From Glycocaulis profundi (lineage in GTDB: Bacteria; Pseudomonadota; Alphaproteobacteria; Caulobacterales; Maricaulaceae): a stretch of 64,000 bases of DNA. The notes beneath the pieces were generated by a model. The model was given only the letters and a program-made list of their open reading frames with translations. It searched no databases and had not been told where the DNA came from. The position numbers and the translations under genes are program-made. Every line of letters begins with the position of its first letter. Position 1 is the first letter of the stretch. The stretch is taken from contig VJOU01000008.1 of the NCBI GenBank assembly GCA_007050995.1, forward strand, positions 1-64,000, read 5' to 3'. Below, in pieces: positions 8,382-17,878 of this stretch.

Positions 8382-9851
8382 ATGCGCGGGCTGAGGGCGG
8401 GACTGGCCGGGCTGGGGGCGATCATGCTGACCGCGTGCGGAGGCGGCGCGGAGCCGCCCGCGCCCGTGGGCCCGGACCCGGCGGGGCTGAGCGAACAGGT
8501 TCTGGCCGAACGTCTGGGCGAGGCGATCCGGTTCGAAACCATCTCCGAGGAAGGAAACCCCGATGCCAGCGCGGAGCAGTTCGCCGCCTTCCGCGACTGG
8601 CTGGAAGAGACCTTCCCGCTGGTCCACGAGCAGATGGCGCCTGAGATCGTGGCGGGCGGCTCGCTGTGGTTCACGCTGGAGGGGACCGAGCCGGACCTGA
8701 ACCCGGTGGTGATCCTGGCCCACCAGGACGTGGTGCCGGTCGAGGCCGGGACCGAGGACCAGTGGACCCGTCCGCCCTTCTCCGGCGCGGTGGCGGACGG
8801 CTTCGTGTGGGGGCGCGGGGCGCTCGACATGAAAGGCTTTCTGGTCATGGCGATGACCGGGATGGAGACGCTGCTGGAGGAGGGCTTCACCCCGGCGCGC
8901 ACCATCCATATCGGGCTGGGCCATGACGAGGAGGTCGGCGGGCTGGGGGCTCAGGCCATGGCTGCGCGGCTGGCCGACGCGGGCACCCGCGCCTGGTTCG
9001 TGCTGGACGAGGGCGGCACGTCGATCCGGGAGTTCCCCGCCACCGGCGGCCCCGTCGCGGCGGTGGGCGTGGGCGAGAAAGGGTATCTGACCGTCGAGGT
9101 CACGGCGCGGGCGCGGGGCGGGCATTCCTCCACCCCGCCGCGGGAGACGGCGGTGGGGCTGCTGTCGCGCGCGATCAACGCCATCGTGGACACGCCCTTC
9201 GAGCACGCCATCGAGCATCCGATGGACGGGATGCTGCGGGCGGTGTCCGCGGACATGGACGGGTTCGCGGCGGTGGCGGCGGGCAATCCGGGCCTGTTCG
9301 GGCCGGTGCTCAGAGGCCAGCTCATGGCCGACGACACCACCCGCGCGGCGATGGGCACCACCATCGCGCCGACCATCATCGAGGGCGGGGTGGTCGACAA
9401 CGTCCTGCCCCAGGAGGCCCGGGCGGTGATCAATCTGCGCCTGCATCCGCGCGACAGCTCGGCCAGCGCGCTGGCCCATCTGCGCGGGGCGGTGGCCGGG
9501 CTGGAGGGGGTGACGGTGGAGCCGATCGGCCACATTTCCGAGCCGCCCGCGATCAGCCCCGCGACAGGCCGCGCCTGGGAGATCATCGCCGGGGCCGCCG
9601 CGGCCCATGCGCCCGAAGGCGCCCCCGTGGTCCCCAACCTTCTGAGCGCGGCGACGGATTCGCGCCACTTCGCGGGCGTGGCGGACATGATCTACCGCTA
9701 TGCGCCGCTGGAGATGGACATGGGCGACATGGCCCGCATCCACGGCGACGACGAGCGGATCAGGGTCGAGGCCCTGCCCGGCATGGTGAGCTATTTCCGC
9801 ACCGTGATCGGAGAGGCGGGACGGGAGACCGAAGCGGGGCGGGCGCAATAG
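8382..9851 (+). CDS. M20-family metallopeptidase, predicted lipoprotein
   Basis: The protein has 489 residues. A signal with lipobox LTAC (Cys19) predicts anchoring in the envelope. The M20 core shows [11 protein letters not shown] (first zinc ligand), [10 protein letters not shown] (bridging Asp) and [11 protein letters not shown] (catalytic Glu and ligand), then the dimerisation domain near GGHSSTPP. It resembles the carboxypeptidase S/PM20D1 subgroup, which cleaves N-acyl amino acids or dipeptides. Transcription diverges from thiD. It is one of several exported peptidases in the window. Confidence 0.9.
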   Translation: MRGLRAGLAGLGAIMLTACGGGAEPPAPVGPDPAGLSEQVLAERLGEAIRFETISEEGNPDASAEQFAAFRDWLEETFPLVHEQMAPEIVAGGSLWFTLEGTEPDLNPVVILAHQDVVPVEAGTEDQWTRPPFSGAVADGFVWGRGALDMKGFLVMAMTGMETLLEEGFTPARTIHIGLGHDEEVGGLGAQAMAARLADAGTRAWFVLDEGGTSIREFPATGGPVAAVGVGEKGYLTVEVTARARGGHSSTPPRETAVGLLSRAINAIVDTPFEHAIEHPMDGMLRAVSADMDGFAAVAAGNPGLFGPVLRGQLMADDTTRAAMGTTIAPTIIEGGVVDNVLPQEARAVINLRLHPRDSSASALAHLRGAVAGLEGVTVEPIGHISEPPAISPATGRAWEIIAGAAAAHAPEGAPVVPNLLSAATDSRHFAGVADMIYRYAPLEMDMGDMARIHGDDERIRVEALPGMVSYFRTVIGEAGRETEAGRAQ

Positions 9852-9902
9852 CGCCTGGCTTGCATCCTGTCATCTGGACCTCGCGCGCGCCGCGCGCTAC
9901 AC

Positions 9903-9927
9903 CCCGCGCCATATCATGAGGCGCGGG
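9903..9927 (+). promoter_or_regulatory. 8-bp inverted repeat upstream of gap
   Basis: CCCGCGCC and GGCGCGGG flank a 9-base loop, about 50 bp before the gap start and 50 bp after the M20 gene. There is no T-tract, so a terminator is doubtful. It may be a leader hairpin or an operator; the function is not known. Confidence 0.25.
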
Positions 9928-9979
9928 TCCGATGCAGGCCGCGCGCCCTTCCCGACACCATAACTTGAGGAGCTGGGTC

Positions 9980-10990
9980 ATGGCCCTTCGTGCGGCGATC
10001 AACGGGTTCGGCCGGATTGGACGTCTGGCGCTGCGTGCGGTGCTGGAGAACGAGCGCTGGGGCGAGATCGAGATCGTCGCCATCAACGACTCCGCCCCCG
10101 CCGAGACCAACGCGCACCTGCTCAAGTACGACAGCGTGCATGGCCGCCTGAGCCTCGACGTCACCCATGGCGAGGACTGGATCGACGCCGGGCACGGAAA
10201 GATCGTCAAGCTCTCCAACCGCGACCCCTCCCAGCTGCCCTGGGCCGATCTGGGCGTGGACCTGGTGCTCGAATGCACCGGCGTCTTCAACGACAAGGCC
10301 AAGGCGAGCGCGCATCTGGCCTCGGGCGCGAAGCGCGTGCTGTGCTCGGCCCCGGCCAAGAACGCGGACCGCACCATAGTCTATGGCGTCAATCACGGCG
10401 ATCTGACCAGGGACGACATCATCGTCTCGAACGCCTCGTGCACCACCAACGGCCTGGCGCCGGTGGCCAAGGTGCTGAACGACGCCGTCGGGATCGAGCA
10501 TGGCCACATGACGACGATCCACGCCTACACCGGCGACCAGACCACGCTGGACCGCAATCACAAGGACCTCCACCGGGCGCGGGCCGCGGCCATGTCCATG
10601 ATCCCCACCACCACCGGCGCGGCCAAGGCCGTGGGCGAGGTTCTGCCCGAGCTGAAGGGCCGTCTGGACGGTTCGGCGGTGCGGGTGCCGACCCCGAACG
10701 TCTCCCTGATCGATCTGGTGTTCACCCCGGGCCGCGAGACCAGCGCCGAAGAGGTCAACGCCGCCATCCGCGCCGCCGCGGACGGACCGATGAAGGGCGT
10801 GCTGGGGTATGACGACATCCCGCTGGTCTCCGTCGACTACAACCACGACCCGCGCTCCTCGATCGTGGCGGTCGACAAGACCAACGTGATCGGCGGAAAG
10901 CTGGTCCGGGTGATGACCTGGTACGACAACGAGTGGGGCTTCTCGTGCCGCATGATCGACACCGCCGTGGCCATGGGCCGGCTGATCTGA
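9980..10990 (+). CDS. gap: Glyceraldehyde-3-phosphate dehydrogenase, type I
   Basis: A complete enzyme of 336 residues. It begins [15 protein letters not shown] (dinucleotide-binding loop), has the active-site signature [11 protein letters not shown] with catalytic Cys154, and ends with [12 protein letters not shown]. It converts glyceraldehyde-3-phosphate to 1,3-bisphosphoglycerate. ATG 9980 is chosen because GAGGAG lies just upstream; an upstream in-frame Met would add 16 unconserved residues. It is the first gene of the gap-pgk-fba cluster. Confidence 0.96.
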   Translation: MALRAAINGFGRIGRLALRAVLENERWGEIEIVAINDSAPAETNAHLLKYDSVHGRLSLDVTHGEDWIDAGHGKIVKLSNRDPSQLPWADLGVDLVLECTGVFNDKAKASAHLASGAKRVLCSAPAKNADRTIVYGVNHGDLTRDDIIVSNASCTTNGLAPVAKVLNDAVGIEHGHMTTIHAYTGDQTTLDRNHKDLHRARAAAMSMIPTTTGAAKAVGEVLPELKGRLDGSAVRVPTPNVSLIDLVFTPGRETSAEEVNAAIRAAADGPMKGVLGYDDIPLVSVDYNHDPRSSIVAVDKTNVIGGKLVRVMTWYDNEWGFSCRMIDTAVAMGRLI

Positions 10991-11001
10991 AGGGCATGAC
11001 C

Positions 11002-12198
11002 ATGATCCGCTCGCTCGACGGCGCAGACCTTTCCGGCAAGCGCGCGCTGGTGCGCGTGGACTTCAACGTGCCGATGTCCGGCGGCAAGGTCTCCGACGAC
11101 ACCCGCCTGAAATCCGCCCTGCCGACGATTGAAGCCCTGCGCGAGGCGGGGGCGAAAATCATCCTGCTGGCCCATTTCGACCGGCCCAGGGGAAAGCGCG
11201 TGCCGTCCATGAGCCTGCAGCCGGTCGCCGCGCCCCTGAGCGCGCTGGTCGGCACGACGGTGGCCTTCAGCCCCGACACGACCGGGGAGAAGGCGAAGAA
11301 GGCGGTTTCGAAGATGAAGCCCGGCGACGTGCTGCTTCTGGAGAACACCCGCTTTCATCCCGGCGAGGAGACCAACGACCCCGCCTTCGCAGCCGAGCTG
11401 GCCGAACTGGGCGACGTCTATGTCAACGACGCCTTCTCCGCCGCCCACCGGGCCCACGCCTCCACCGAGGGGCTGGCGCGCCTGCTGCCGTCCTATGCGG
11501 GCAAGGCGCTGGAGCGCGAGATCGACCATCTGACCGCCGCGCTGGACAATCCCGGCCGCCCCCTGCTGGCGGTCGTGGGCGGGGCGAAGGTCTCCACCAA
11601 GATCGAGCTTCTGAAAAATCTGGTGACCAAGGTGGACCGCCTGTTCGTGGGCGGGGCGATGGCCAACACCTTCCTGGCCGCCAAAGGCGCGGACGTCGGC
11701 GCCAGCCTGCACGAGAAGGACCTTCTGGGCACCGCGCGGGAGATCCTGGACGCGGCCGCGGCGGCGGACTGCCACATCCTGCTGCCCGTGGACGCGGTGG
11801 TGGCGCGCGAGCTGAAGCCCCGCGCCGCGCGCCGGGTGGCTCAGATCGACGAGATCGCGCGCGACGAGATGATTCTCGACTGCGGGCCGGAGACCGTCGA
11901 CGCGCTGGCGGACGCCATCGAGACCGCGCGCACGCTGGTCTGGAACGGGCCGCTGGGCGCGTTCGAGACCCCGCCCTTCGACACCGCCACGGTGGAAGCG
12001 GCCCAGTACGCCGCCGGACGGGCCAAGAAACACGGCCTGGTCGCGGTCGCGGGCGGGGGCGACACGGTCGCCGCGCTGAACCATGCGGGCGTGGCGGGGG
12101 ATTTCACCTTCGTGTCCACCGCGGGCGGCGCCTTCCTGGAGTGGCTGGAGGGCAAGGCCCTGCCCGGCGTGGAGGCCCTGAAGGGCGCGGCGTCATAG
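11002..12198 (+). CDS. pgk: Phosphoglycerate kinase
   Basis: The product has 398 residues, the normal length. It shows [42 protein letters not shown] and the C-terminal nucleotide loop [13 protein letters not shown]. It transfers phosphate from 1,3-bisphosphoglycerate to ADP. Two in-frame ATGs lie at 10996 and 11002. The second is preferred because AGGG stands 7 bases before it, whereas only one base separates AGGG from the first. It follows gap by 11 bp. Confidence 0.96.
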   Translation: MIRSLDGADLSGKRALVRVDFNVPMSGGKVSDDTRLKSALPTIEALREAGAKIILLAHFDRPRGKRVPSMSLQPVAAPLSALVGTTVAFSPDTTGEKAKKAVSKMKPGDVLLLENTRFHPGEETNDPAFAAELAELGDVYVNDAFSAAHRAHASTEGLARLLPSYAGKALEREIDHLTAALDNPGRPLLAVVGGAKVSTKIELLKNLVTKVDRLFVGGAMANTFLAAKGADVGASLHEKDLLGTAREILDAAAAADCHILLPVDAVVARELKPRAARRVAQIDEIARDEMILDCGPETVDALADAIETARTLVWNGPLGAFETPPFDTATVEAAQYAAGRAKKHGLVAVAGGGDTVAALNHAGVAGDFTFVSTAGGAFLEWLEGKALPGVEALKGAAS

Positions 12199-12290
12199 AG
12201 TTTTCATCCGTCCCGGCTTGACCGGGCGCGCATTCGGGGCGATCCGGGAACACGCGGAGCATCCGGACAGACAAAAGGGACATCGAGCCG

Positions 12291-13319
12291 ATGAACATCG
12301 ACGAGCTTTACGAAGTCGCGCTGAAAATGGTGGCTCCGGGCAAGGGCATCCTGGCCGCGGACGAATCCACCTCCACCATCAAGAAGCGCTTCGACACCAT
12401 CGGGATCGAGTCCACCGCCGACAGCCGCCGGGACTGGCGCGAGATGCTGTTCCGCACCGAACCGGCGATGAGCGAGCGCATCTCGGGCGTGATCCTGTTC
12501 GACGAGACCCTGCGCCAGACCGCCGCGGACGGCACGCCGCTGGTCAAGCTGATGACCGATGCGGGCGCGATCCCGGGCATCAAGGTGGATGTCGGCGCCA
12601 AGCCGCTGGCAGGCGCGAACGGCGAGACCATCACCGAGGGGCTGGACGGGCTGCGCGCGCGGCTGACCGAGTATCACGAGCTGGGCGCGCGCTTCGCCAA
12701 ATGGCGCGCGGTCATCCATATCGGCTCGGGCGGCGATGAATCCATGCCGTCGCAATACTGCGTGAACACCAACGTCCACGCGCTCGCCCGCTACGCCATG
12801 CTGTGCCAGGAAGCGAACATCGTGCCCATCGTGGAGCCCGAGGTGATCATGGACGGCGACCATGACATCGACCGCTCTTACGAGGTGACCGAGTTCGTCC
12901 TCAAGCGCCTGTATGAAGAGCTGTTCTCGCAAGGCGTGATCCTGGAAGGGACCATCCTGAAGCCGAACATGGTGATTTCCGGCTATGACTGCGCCGAGCA
13001 GGCGGGCCGCGAGGAAGTCGCCGAGATGACCGTGCAGTGCCTGATGAACACCGTGCCCGCCGCCGTGCCGGGCATCGCCTTCCTGTCGGGCGGCCAGTCG
13101 GACGTGGACGCGACCGCGCACCTGAACCTGATGAACGCCAATTTCGACCTGCCCTGGCCGATGACCTTCTCCTATGGCCGCGCTCTGCAGGCCGCGCCCC
13201 TGAAGGCGTGGAACGGCAAGGACGTCGAGGCCGGCCAGAAGGCCTTCAACCACCGCGCCAGGATGAACGGCCTGGCCGCGCTGGGCGAGTGGGACGAGGG
13301 GATGGAAAGCGAGGGCTGA
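12291..13319 (+). CDS. fba: Class I fructose-bisphosphate aldolase
   Basis: The protein has 342 residues and is the Schiff-base (metal-free) class. Motifs: GKGILAADESTSTIKKRF at the N-terminus, VEPEVIMDGDHDI, and LEGTILKPNMV with the substrate lysine K224; SGGQSDVDAT follows. It splits fructose-1,6-bisphosphate in glycolysis or acts in reverse. AAAGGGA precedes ATG 12291. It lies 92 bp after pgk and ends the cluster at a strong terminator. Confidence 0.95.
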   Translation: MNIDELYEVALKMVAPGKGILAADESTSTIKKRFDTIGIESTADSRRDWREMLFRTEPAMSERISGVILFDETLRQTAADGTPLVKLMTDAGAIPGIKVDVGAKPLAGANGETITEGLDGLRARLTEYHELGARFAKWRAVIHIGSGGDESMPSQYCVNTNVHALARYAMLCQEANIVPIVEPEVIMDGDHDIDRSYEVTEFVLKRLYEELFSQGVILEGTILKPNMVISGYDCAEQAGREEVAEMTVQCLMNTVPAAVPGIAFLSGGQSDVDATAHLNLMNANFDLPWPMTFSYGRALQAAPLKAWNGKDVEAGQKAFNHRARMNGLAALGEWDEGMESEG

Positions 13320-13346
13320 GCCCCGCTTGAGCCTCTGAAGAACGGT

Positions 13347-13376
13347 AAAGGCCCGGCGGGATCGCCGGGCCTTTCG
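13347..13376 (+). terminator. Rho-independent terminator after fba
   Basis: A perfect 12-bp stem (AAAGGCCCGGCG / CGCCGGGCCTTT) with a GGAT loop ends in T residues. It lies 27 bp after the fba stop and can also serve the convergent gene on the other strand. Confidence 0.9.
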
Positions 13377-13394
13377 TCTGTCCGGGAGGCCGGA

Positions 13395-13835
13395 TCAGTC
13401 GTGGTATTCGGTGAAATAGACCGTGGCCTGGGCGGTGCCGCCGCCATAGGTGCCCACCCACACGTCGTACTGGCCCGAGCCCGAGATGGTCACGCGCGGG
13501 TCGAGACCGTCGAAATCGTCATTGCAGAACCACGACCCGTCCGGCCCGTTGACCACGATGGTCGTGTCCGAGCCCGACCGCGCGCCGATGGAGATGCGCG
13601 AGCCGTTGAAGTTCAGCCGCACGTCCGGCGCGTCCGCGATCATGCCCCGGCATTCGCCGGAGATGGAGCCTGCGGAGATGCCGCCCCCGGCGACCACGCT
13701 GACATTGTGCGGATCGGGCAGGAAGCCGCCCTGCAGGTTGACCGTGCCGTAGGTCGGATTGAGCGAATAGTTCTGAGCCCCGGCGGCCGTGGCGGCGGCC
13801 AGAGCGAGTGCGGAAGCGCAAATGATGCGGCGCAT
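13395..13835 (-). CDS. Exported protein of unknown function
   Basis: The product has 146 residues. A signal peptide ends near TAAGAQN. The mature part is a Gly- and Asp-rich beta-type domain with GGISAGSISGECRGMIADAP, DTTIVVNGPDGSWFCNDDF and GQYDVWVGTYGGG. Two Cys could form a disulfide. The C-terminal half recalls secreted, pre-peptidase-like beta-sandwich domains seen in other alphaproteobacteria, but no function can be assigned. Start ATG 13835 has AAGGGG upstream. It is monocistronic and convergent with fba. Confidence 0.8.
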   Translation of the reverse strand: MRRIICASALALAAATAAGAQNYSLNPTYGTVNLQGGFLPDPHNVSVVAGGGISAGSISGECRGMIADAPDVRLNFNGSRISIGARSGSDTTIVVNGPDGSWFCNDDFDGLDPRVTISGSGQYDVWVGTYGGGTAQATVYFTEYHD

Positions 13836-13875
13836 GGTGAACACCCCTTGAAACGAGGCGGCGCACCTCGCCGCC

Positions 13876-13952
13876 TTTCTGCCCCTGTTCAGTCCAGTCC
13901 GATTCAATACGCCCGGATGCAAGGATTGAACAGGCGTATTCTTGTGCAGAAA
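13876..13952. promoter_or_regulatory. Interleaved inverted repeats in a divergent promoter region
   Basis: Between the exported-protein gene and thiE lie nested repeats TTTCTGC/GCAGAAA (13876, 13946) and CTGTTCA/TGAACAG (13885, 13927), plus AATACGCC/GGCGTATT (13906, 13933), which crosses the second pair. The stretch is AT-richer than its surroundings. It probably holds promoters and operators for both divergent genes; the binding factor is unknown. Confidence 0.4.
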
Positions 13953-14021
13953 AGGGGAATATTTGCGCGCCGAGGTTGCCGCGCCAGACCCGCCCGCTTC
14001 CCTGCCCGGGCCGGAGCGTGT

Positions 14022-14648
14022 ATGGGGGCGGCCATGGCCTGCCAGCTCTATCTCCTGACCCCGCCCCGCATCGACGCGGACTTCCCCGCCCTTCTGGAGC
14101 GGACCCTCGCCGCGGGGCCGGTGGCCGCGCTGCAGATCCGGCTCAAGGACCATGCGCCGTCCGAGATCGAGGCGCTGGCCCGTCCGCTGGTGACGATCGC
14201 GCAGGCGCAGGGCGTGGCCGCCATCGTCAATGACGATCCCGCGCTGGCCGCCCGGCTGGGCGCGGACGGGGTGCATGTCGGTCAGGAGGACGCCGGCTAT
14301 GCGCAGGCCCGCGCCGCGGTGGGCCGTCAGGGCATGGTGGGCGTGACCTGTCATGACAGCCGCCATCTGGCCATGAGAGCGGCGGAGGCGGGCGCGGACT
14401 ATGTCGCGTTCGGCGCCATGTTCCCCACCGTCACGAAAACGCCCAAGACGTCCGCTCCTTTGGATCTGATTTCCTGGTGGAGCGAACTGTTCGAGGTCCC
14501 ATGCGTGGCGATTGGCGGAATAACGACGGACAATGCCCCGGCGGTGATCGCGGCGGGCGCAGATTTCATCGCGGTGTCGGCGGGGGTGTGGTCGCATGCG
14601 CAAGGCCCCGAGGCGGCCATCGCGCGCTTCTCGGAGCTTCTTCCATGA
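14022..14648 (+). CDS. thiE: ThiE, thiamine-phosphate synthase
   Basis: A TIM-barrel protein of 208 residues. Motifs: LQIRLKDHAPSEIEALA, IVNDDPALAARLGADGVHVGQED, VGVTCHD, and IGGITTDNAPAVIAAGADFIAVSAGV for phosphate binding. It joins HMP-pyrophosphate and thiazole phosphate. ATG 14022 has GGAG 5 bases upstream; ATG 14034 is an alternative that gives 204 residues. The stop overlaps the start of the next gene (ATGA), an unusual pairing with a Sel1-repeat protein. Confidence 0.9.
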   Translation: MGAAMACQLYLLTPPRIDADFPALLERTLAAGPVAALQIRLKDHAPSEIEALARPLVTIAQAQGVAAIVNDDPALAARLGADGVHVGQEDAGYAQARAAVGRQGMVGVTCHDSRHLAMRAAEAGADYVAFGAMFPTVTKTPKTSAPLDLISWWSELFEVPCVAIGGITTDNAPAVIAAGADFIAVSAGVWSHAQGPEAAIARFSELLP

Positions 14649-15760
14649 CCCTGGCCCTGATTCTGGCCGCCTTCACCCTGAGCGCCGCCGCGCAGGAGGA
14701 GGCTCCGGCCGCCGGCCTGCCCGAACTGCCGCCCTCCCTGGAAGAGACGCTGTCGAGCGGGCGGGACCTGTCGGACGCGGCCATGCGCGAGGCGTCCAGC
14801 GCCTATCTGACGGGCGAATACGGCACGGCCCTGATGCATGCCGAGCGCGCCGCGGCGGCGGGCGAGGCCCGCGGGGCGACCATGGCGGGGCATATAAGGC
14901 TGCACGGGCTGAACGGGCGTCAGGACGACGAAGCCGCCGTGCGCTGGTTCCGCCGGGCGGCGGAGCTGGGCGAGCCGGACGCGCTGGTCATCCTCGCGCG
15001 GCTGGCCGACGAGGGCCGGGGCGGGCTGGACCGGTTCGAGGCGGGCGAGCTCTACCGGGCCGCCGCGCAGGGCGGGGATTCCCGCGGCGCGCTCGAATAC
15101 GGCCTGCATCTTCAGAACCGCAACGATCCCAATCTGGCCTCCGAGGCGCTGCAATGGCTGAGCCTGGCCGCCGAGGCGGGCGACGAGGACGCCTTCGGCC
15201 CCTACGCCGCGGCGCTGGACGACTGGGTCCACGGCCCGCGCGATCCCGCCCGGGCCCTGCCCTGGTATGAGCGCGCCGCCGAGAACGGCGACGCGGCCAG
15301 CGCGCTGCAGGCCGGGCTGATGCACATGACCGGCGAAGCGGGCGCGCCCGACGCGGCCCGCGGCGCGGCCCTGATCGCCATGTCCGCCGAGCTGGGCCTG
15401 CCTGCTGCGATGGGCCAGCGGGCGCTGATCCTGTTCCAGGGCACGGGCGGCGCCGCCCCCGACTCCGAGCGCGCGGCGGGCTGGGCCCGGCAGGGCGCGG
15501 AGGCGGGCGATCCGGAAAGCCAGTTCCTGTACGCCTACGCGCTGGCGACCGGGGACGGCGTGTCGCGCGATCTCGAACGGGCGTATTTCTGGGCATTGCG
15601 GGCGGGCTATCCCGGCGAGGACAGCCTCGCGGACGACCCCGACCGGACCCAGCTCGAGGCCGCGCTGGAGCAGGCCCTGCCTGAGGACTCGGTCCGGTCC
15701 ATCGCCCAAGAGGCCGAAGCCTGGACCCCGCCGCGCCTGCGGCTCAATCCGGGGGGCTGA
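14645..15760 (+). CDS. Exported Sel1-repeat protein
   Basis: The protein has 371 residues. A short signal peptide (LALILAAFTLSAAAQ) leads into at least six Sel1-like helical repeats of about 36 residues, with patterns such as AAVRWFRRAAELGEPDALVI and ALPWYERAAENGDAASAL. Sel1 proteins usually act as scaffolds for protein contacts in the envelope. The start overlaps the thiE stop by 4 bp, so translation is coupled. The specific role is unknown. Confidence 0.82.
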   Translation: MTLALILAAFTLSAAAQEEAPAAGLPELPPSLEETLSSGRDLSDAAMREASSAYLTGEYGTALMHAERAAAAGEARGATMAGHIRLHGLNGRQDDEAAVRWFRRAAELGEPDALVILARLADEGRGGLDRFEAGELYRAAAQGGDSRGALEYGLHLQNRNDPNLASEALQWLSLAAEAGDEDAFGPYAAALDDWVHGPRDPARALPWYERAAENGDAASALQAGLMHMTGEAGAPDAARGAALIAMSAELGLPAAMGQRALILFQGTGGAAPDSERAAGWARQGAEAGDPESQFLYAYALATGDGVSRDLERAYFWALRAGYPGEDSLADDPDRTQLEAALEQALPEDSVRSIAQEAEAWTPPRLRLNPGG

Positions 15761-15801
15761 CCGCAGGGGCCATCATGGGGGCGCCACACAGGAGCCCCGC
15801 C

Positions 15802-16335
15802 ATGACCGACCCCGACGCCCGTTTCAGAACCGCCCTCGCCCACGTGCTGCGCTGGGAGGGCGGCTTCATCGACCATCCCGCCGATCCCGGCGGCGCCACC
15901 AATCACGGCGTCACGCTGGCCACCCTCGGCGACTGGCGCGGACGGCCCCAGACCCGCGACGACGTGCGCGCCCTGACGCCTGACGAGGCCGCCGCGATCT
16001 ACCGCGCCCGCTACTGGGACCGCTGCCGCTGCGCCGAGCTGCCCGAGGGCCTCGATCTTCTGGTCTTCAACGGGGCGGTCAATCACGGGCCGGGACAGTC
16101 GGTGCGCATGCTCCAGCAGGCGCTGGGGGTGGCCGCGGACGGCCTGATCGGCCCGGTCACCTTCGCCGCGGCGAACTCGGCGGACGCGAGCGAAGCCATC
16201 ACGGAAACCGCCGCCCGGCGGATGGTGTTCTATGGCGGGCTCTCCACCTTCCGGACCTTCGGCCTGGGCTGGTCGAGGCGGCTGATGGACACGGTGCGGG
16301 CGGGGCTGGGACTCCCCGCCTCGCTTGCCGCCTGA
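15802..16335 (+). CDS. GH108-family N-acetylmuramidase (phage-endolysin-like)
   Basis: The product has 177 residues. The N-terminal pattern VLRWEGGFIDHPADPGGATN holds the EGG motif with the catalytic Glu of glycoside hydrolase family 108, and a C-terminal peptidoglycan-binding-like part contains LGVAADGLIGPVTF. Members cleave peptidoglycan; they occur in phages and as chromosomal muramidases. GGAG stands 7 bases before ATG 15802. There is no signal peptide, and no holin or other phage gene lies nearby, so a domesticated gene is likely. Confidence 0.86.
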   Translation: MTDPDARFRTALAHVLRWEGGFIDHPADPGGATNHGVTLATLGDWRGRPQTRDDVRALTPDEAAAIYRARYWDRCRCAELPEGLDLLVFNGAVNHGPGQSVRMLQQALGVAADGLIGPVTFAAANSADASEAITETAARRMVFYGGLSTFRTFGLGWSRRLMDTVRAGLGLPASLAA

Positions 16336-16407
16336 GCGCGGCCCTGTTACACCCGCGCCCGATTTGACGCCGCGGCGGACGCGGGCGCGAGCAGGACCTT
16401 TCGAGCG

Positions 16408-16974
16408 ATGAAGATCAACGGCAACGAAATCAAGCCCGGCATGGTGATCAAGCACCAGGACACGCTGTGGACCGCGGTCAAGGCCGATCACGTCAAGCCC
16501 GGCAAGGGCGGCGCCTTCGCGCAGGTCGAGCTCAAGAACATCCTGGACGGCCGCAAGCTGAACGAGCGCTTCCGCAGCGCGGACAAGGTCGAGCGCGTCC
16601 GGCTGGAGCAGAAGGACCACCAGTTCCTGTTCGCCGACGGCGACATGCTGACCTTCATGGACACCGAAAGCTACGAGCAGATCGCGCTTCAGACCGAGTT
16701 CGTGGGCGAGGACCGGGCGGCCTATCTCAGCGACGGCATGATGGTCACGCTGGAATTCTACGAGGACAAGCCCATCGGCATGGACCTGCCCCAGCACGTG
16801 GAACTGGAGGTCATCGACACCGAGCCGGTGGTCAAGGGCCAGACGGCGGCGAACTCGTACAAGCCCGCCATGCTGGCGGGCAACATCCGCTCGTCGGTGC
16901 CGCCCTTCGTGGGCGTGGGCGAGCGCGTCGTGGTGTCCACCGAGGACGGATCCTACGTCCGCCGCGCGGACTAG
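16408..16974 (+). CDS. efp: Elongation factor P
   Basis: The protein is 188 residues, the standard length, with the KOW-like N-domain and two OB domains. The modification loop is [10 protein letters not shown], with a lysine (K33) at the tip, which suggests the lysine-modified (EpmA-type) form rather than the arginine form. It relieves ribosome stalling at proline runs. Many proteins here carry such runs, including CpaE and the FKBP lipoprotein. It is followed 2 bp later by an inositol-monophosphatase-family gene, a common alphaproteobacterial pairing. Confidence 0.96.
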   Translation: MKINGNEIKPGMVIKHQDTLWTAVKADHVKPGKGGAFAQVELKNILDGRKLNERFRSADKVERVRLEQKDHQFLFADGDMLTFMDTESYEQIALQTEFVGEDRAAYLSDGMMVTLEFYEDKPIGMDLPQHVELEVIDTEPVVKGQTAANSYKPAMLAGNIRSSVPPFVGVGERVVVSTEDGSYVRRAD

Positions 16975-16976
16975 GC

Positions 16977-17774
16977 ATGGCCCAGCTCTCCTCGCTGCTT
17001 CAGGTCATGGTCGGCGCGGTCCGCAAGGCGGGCCGCAAGATCGCGCGCGACTTCAACGAGGTCGAGCACCTGCAGGTCGCCAAGAAAGGCCCCGCGGACT
17101 TCGTCTCCGCCGCCGACCACAAGGCCGAGCAGGTCGTGTTCGAGGAGCTGTCGCGCGCCCGGCCCGGCTACGGCTTCCTGATGGAGGAGCGCGGCGTGGT
17201 GGAGGGCACCGACCGGTCCCACCGCTGGATCGTCGATCCGCTGGACGGCACGCTGAACTTCCTGCACGCCCAGCCTCATTTCGCCATCTCGGTCGCGCTC
17301 GAGCGCGAAGGCGAGCTGGTCGCGGGCGTGGTCTACAATCCCGCCACCGACGAGCTGTTCCACGCCGAGAAGGGCCGCGGTGCCTTCATGAACGACCGGC
17401 GGCTGCGCGTCAGTGGGCGGCGGCATTTCGACGAGTGCGTGATCGCCACCGGCACGCCCTTCTTCGGCAAGAAGGGCCATGCCCGCTTCCTGACCGAGCT
17501 GCACCAGATCATGCCCCACGTGGCTGGCATACGCCGCTATGGCGCGGCGTCGCTGGATCTGGCCTGGACCGCGGCGGGCCGCTTCGACGGCTTCTGGGAG
17601 CGCGACCTGCAGCCGTGGGACATCGCGGCGGGCATCGTGCTGGTCCGCGAGGCGGGCGGACAGGCGGGCGCCATCGAGCAGACCGGCGACGTTCTGGAGA
17701 CCGGCCACATCGTTGCGGGCAACGAATTCGTGATCGGCGAGCTGCGCGAGCGCCTGAAGAAGGCGGCGGGCTGA
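16977..17774 (+). CDS. suhB: Inositol monophosphatase family protein (SuhB-like)
   Basis: The product has 265 residues. Metal-binding motifs are clear: FLMEERG with the EE pair at 70-71, WIVDPLDGTLNF (DPLDGT at 87-92), and WDIAAGIVLVREAGG. It dephosphorylates inositol or related sugar phosphates with magnesium. The start lies 2 bp after the efp stop without its own clear ribosome site, so it is probably translationally coupled. The symbol is by family; the physiological substrate is not shown. Confidence 0.9.
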   Translation: MAQLSSLLQVMVGAVRKAGRKIARDFNEVEHLQVAKKGPADFVSAADHKAEQVVFEELSRARPGYGFLMEERGVVEGTDRSHRWIVDPLDGTLNFLHAQPHFAISVALEREGELVAGVVYNPATDELFHAEKGRGAFMNDRRLRVSGRRHFDECVIATGTPFFGKKGHARFLTELHQIMPHVAGIRRYGAASLDLAWTAAGRFDGFWERDLQPWDIAAGIVLVREAGGQAGAIEQTGDVLETGHIVAGNEFVIGELRERLKKAAG

Positions 17775-17878
17775 ATCAGCCGCCCCTCATAATCGCCCAA
17801 AATCAGACAAGAACCTTGCCTTATGCTGGCGGTTGAGGGCATCCAAGCCATGACGCCGCCATCAGGAGCAAGCGCAGC

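Noticed and set aside
13836-14021. TPP riboswitch before thiE
   Set aside because: The conserved CTGAGA and ACCTGATCTGGATAATGC-like parts are absent.
15802-16335. Prophage remnant
   Set aside because: The GH108 muramidase is endolysin-like, but no holin, capsid, tail or integrase gene lies nearby and the composition matches the chromosome.
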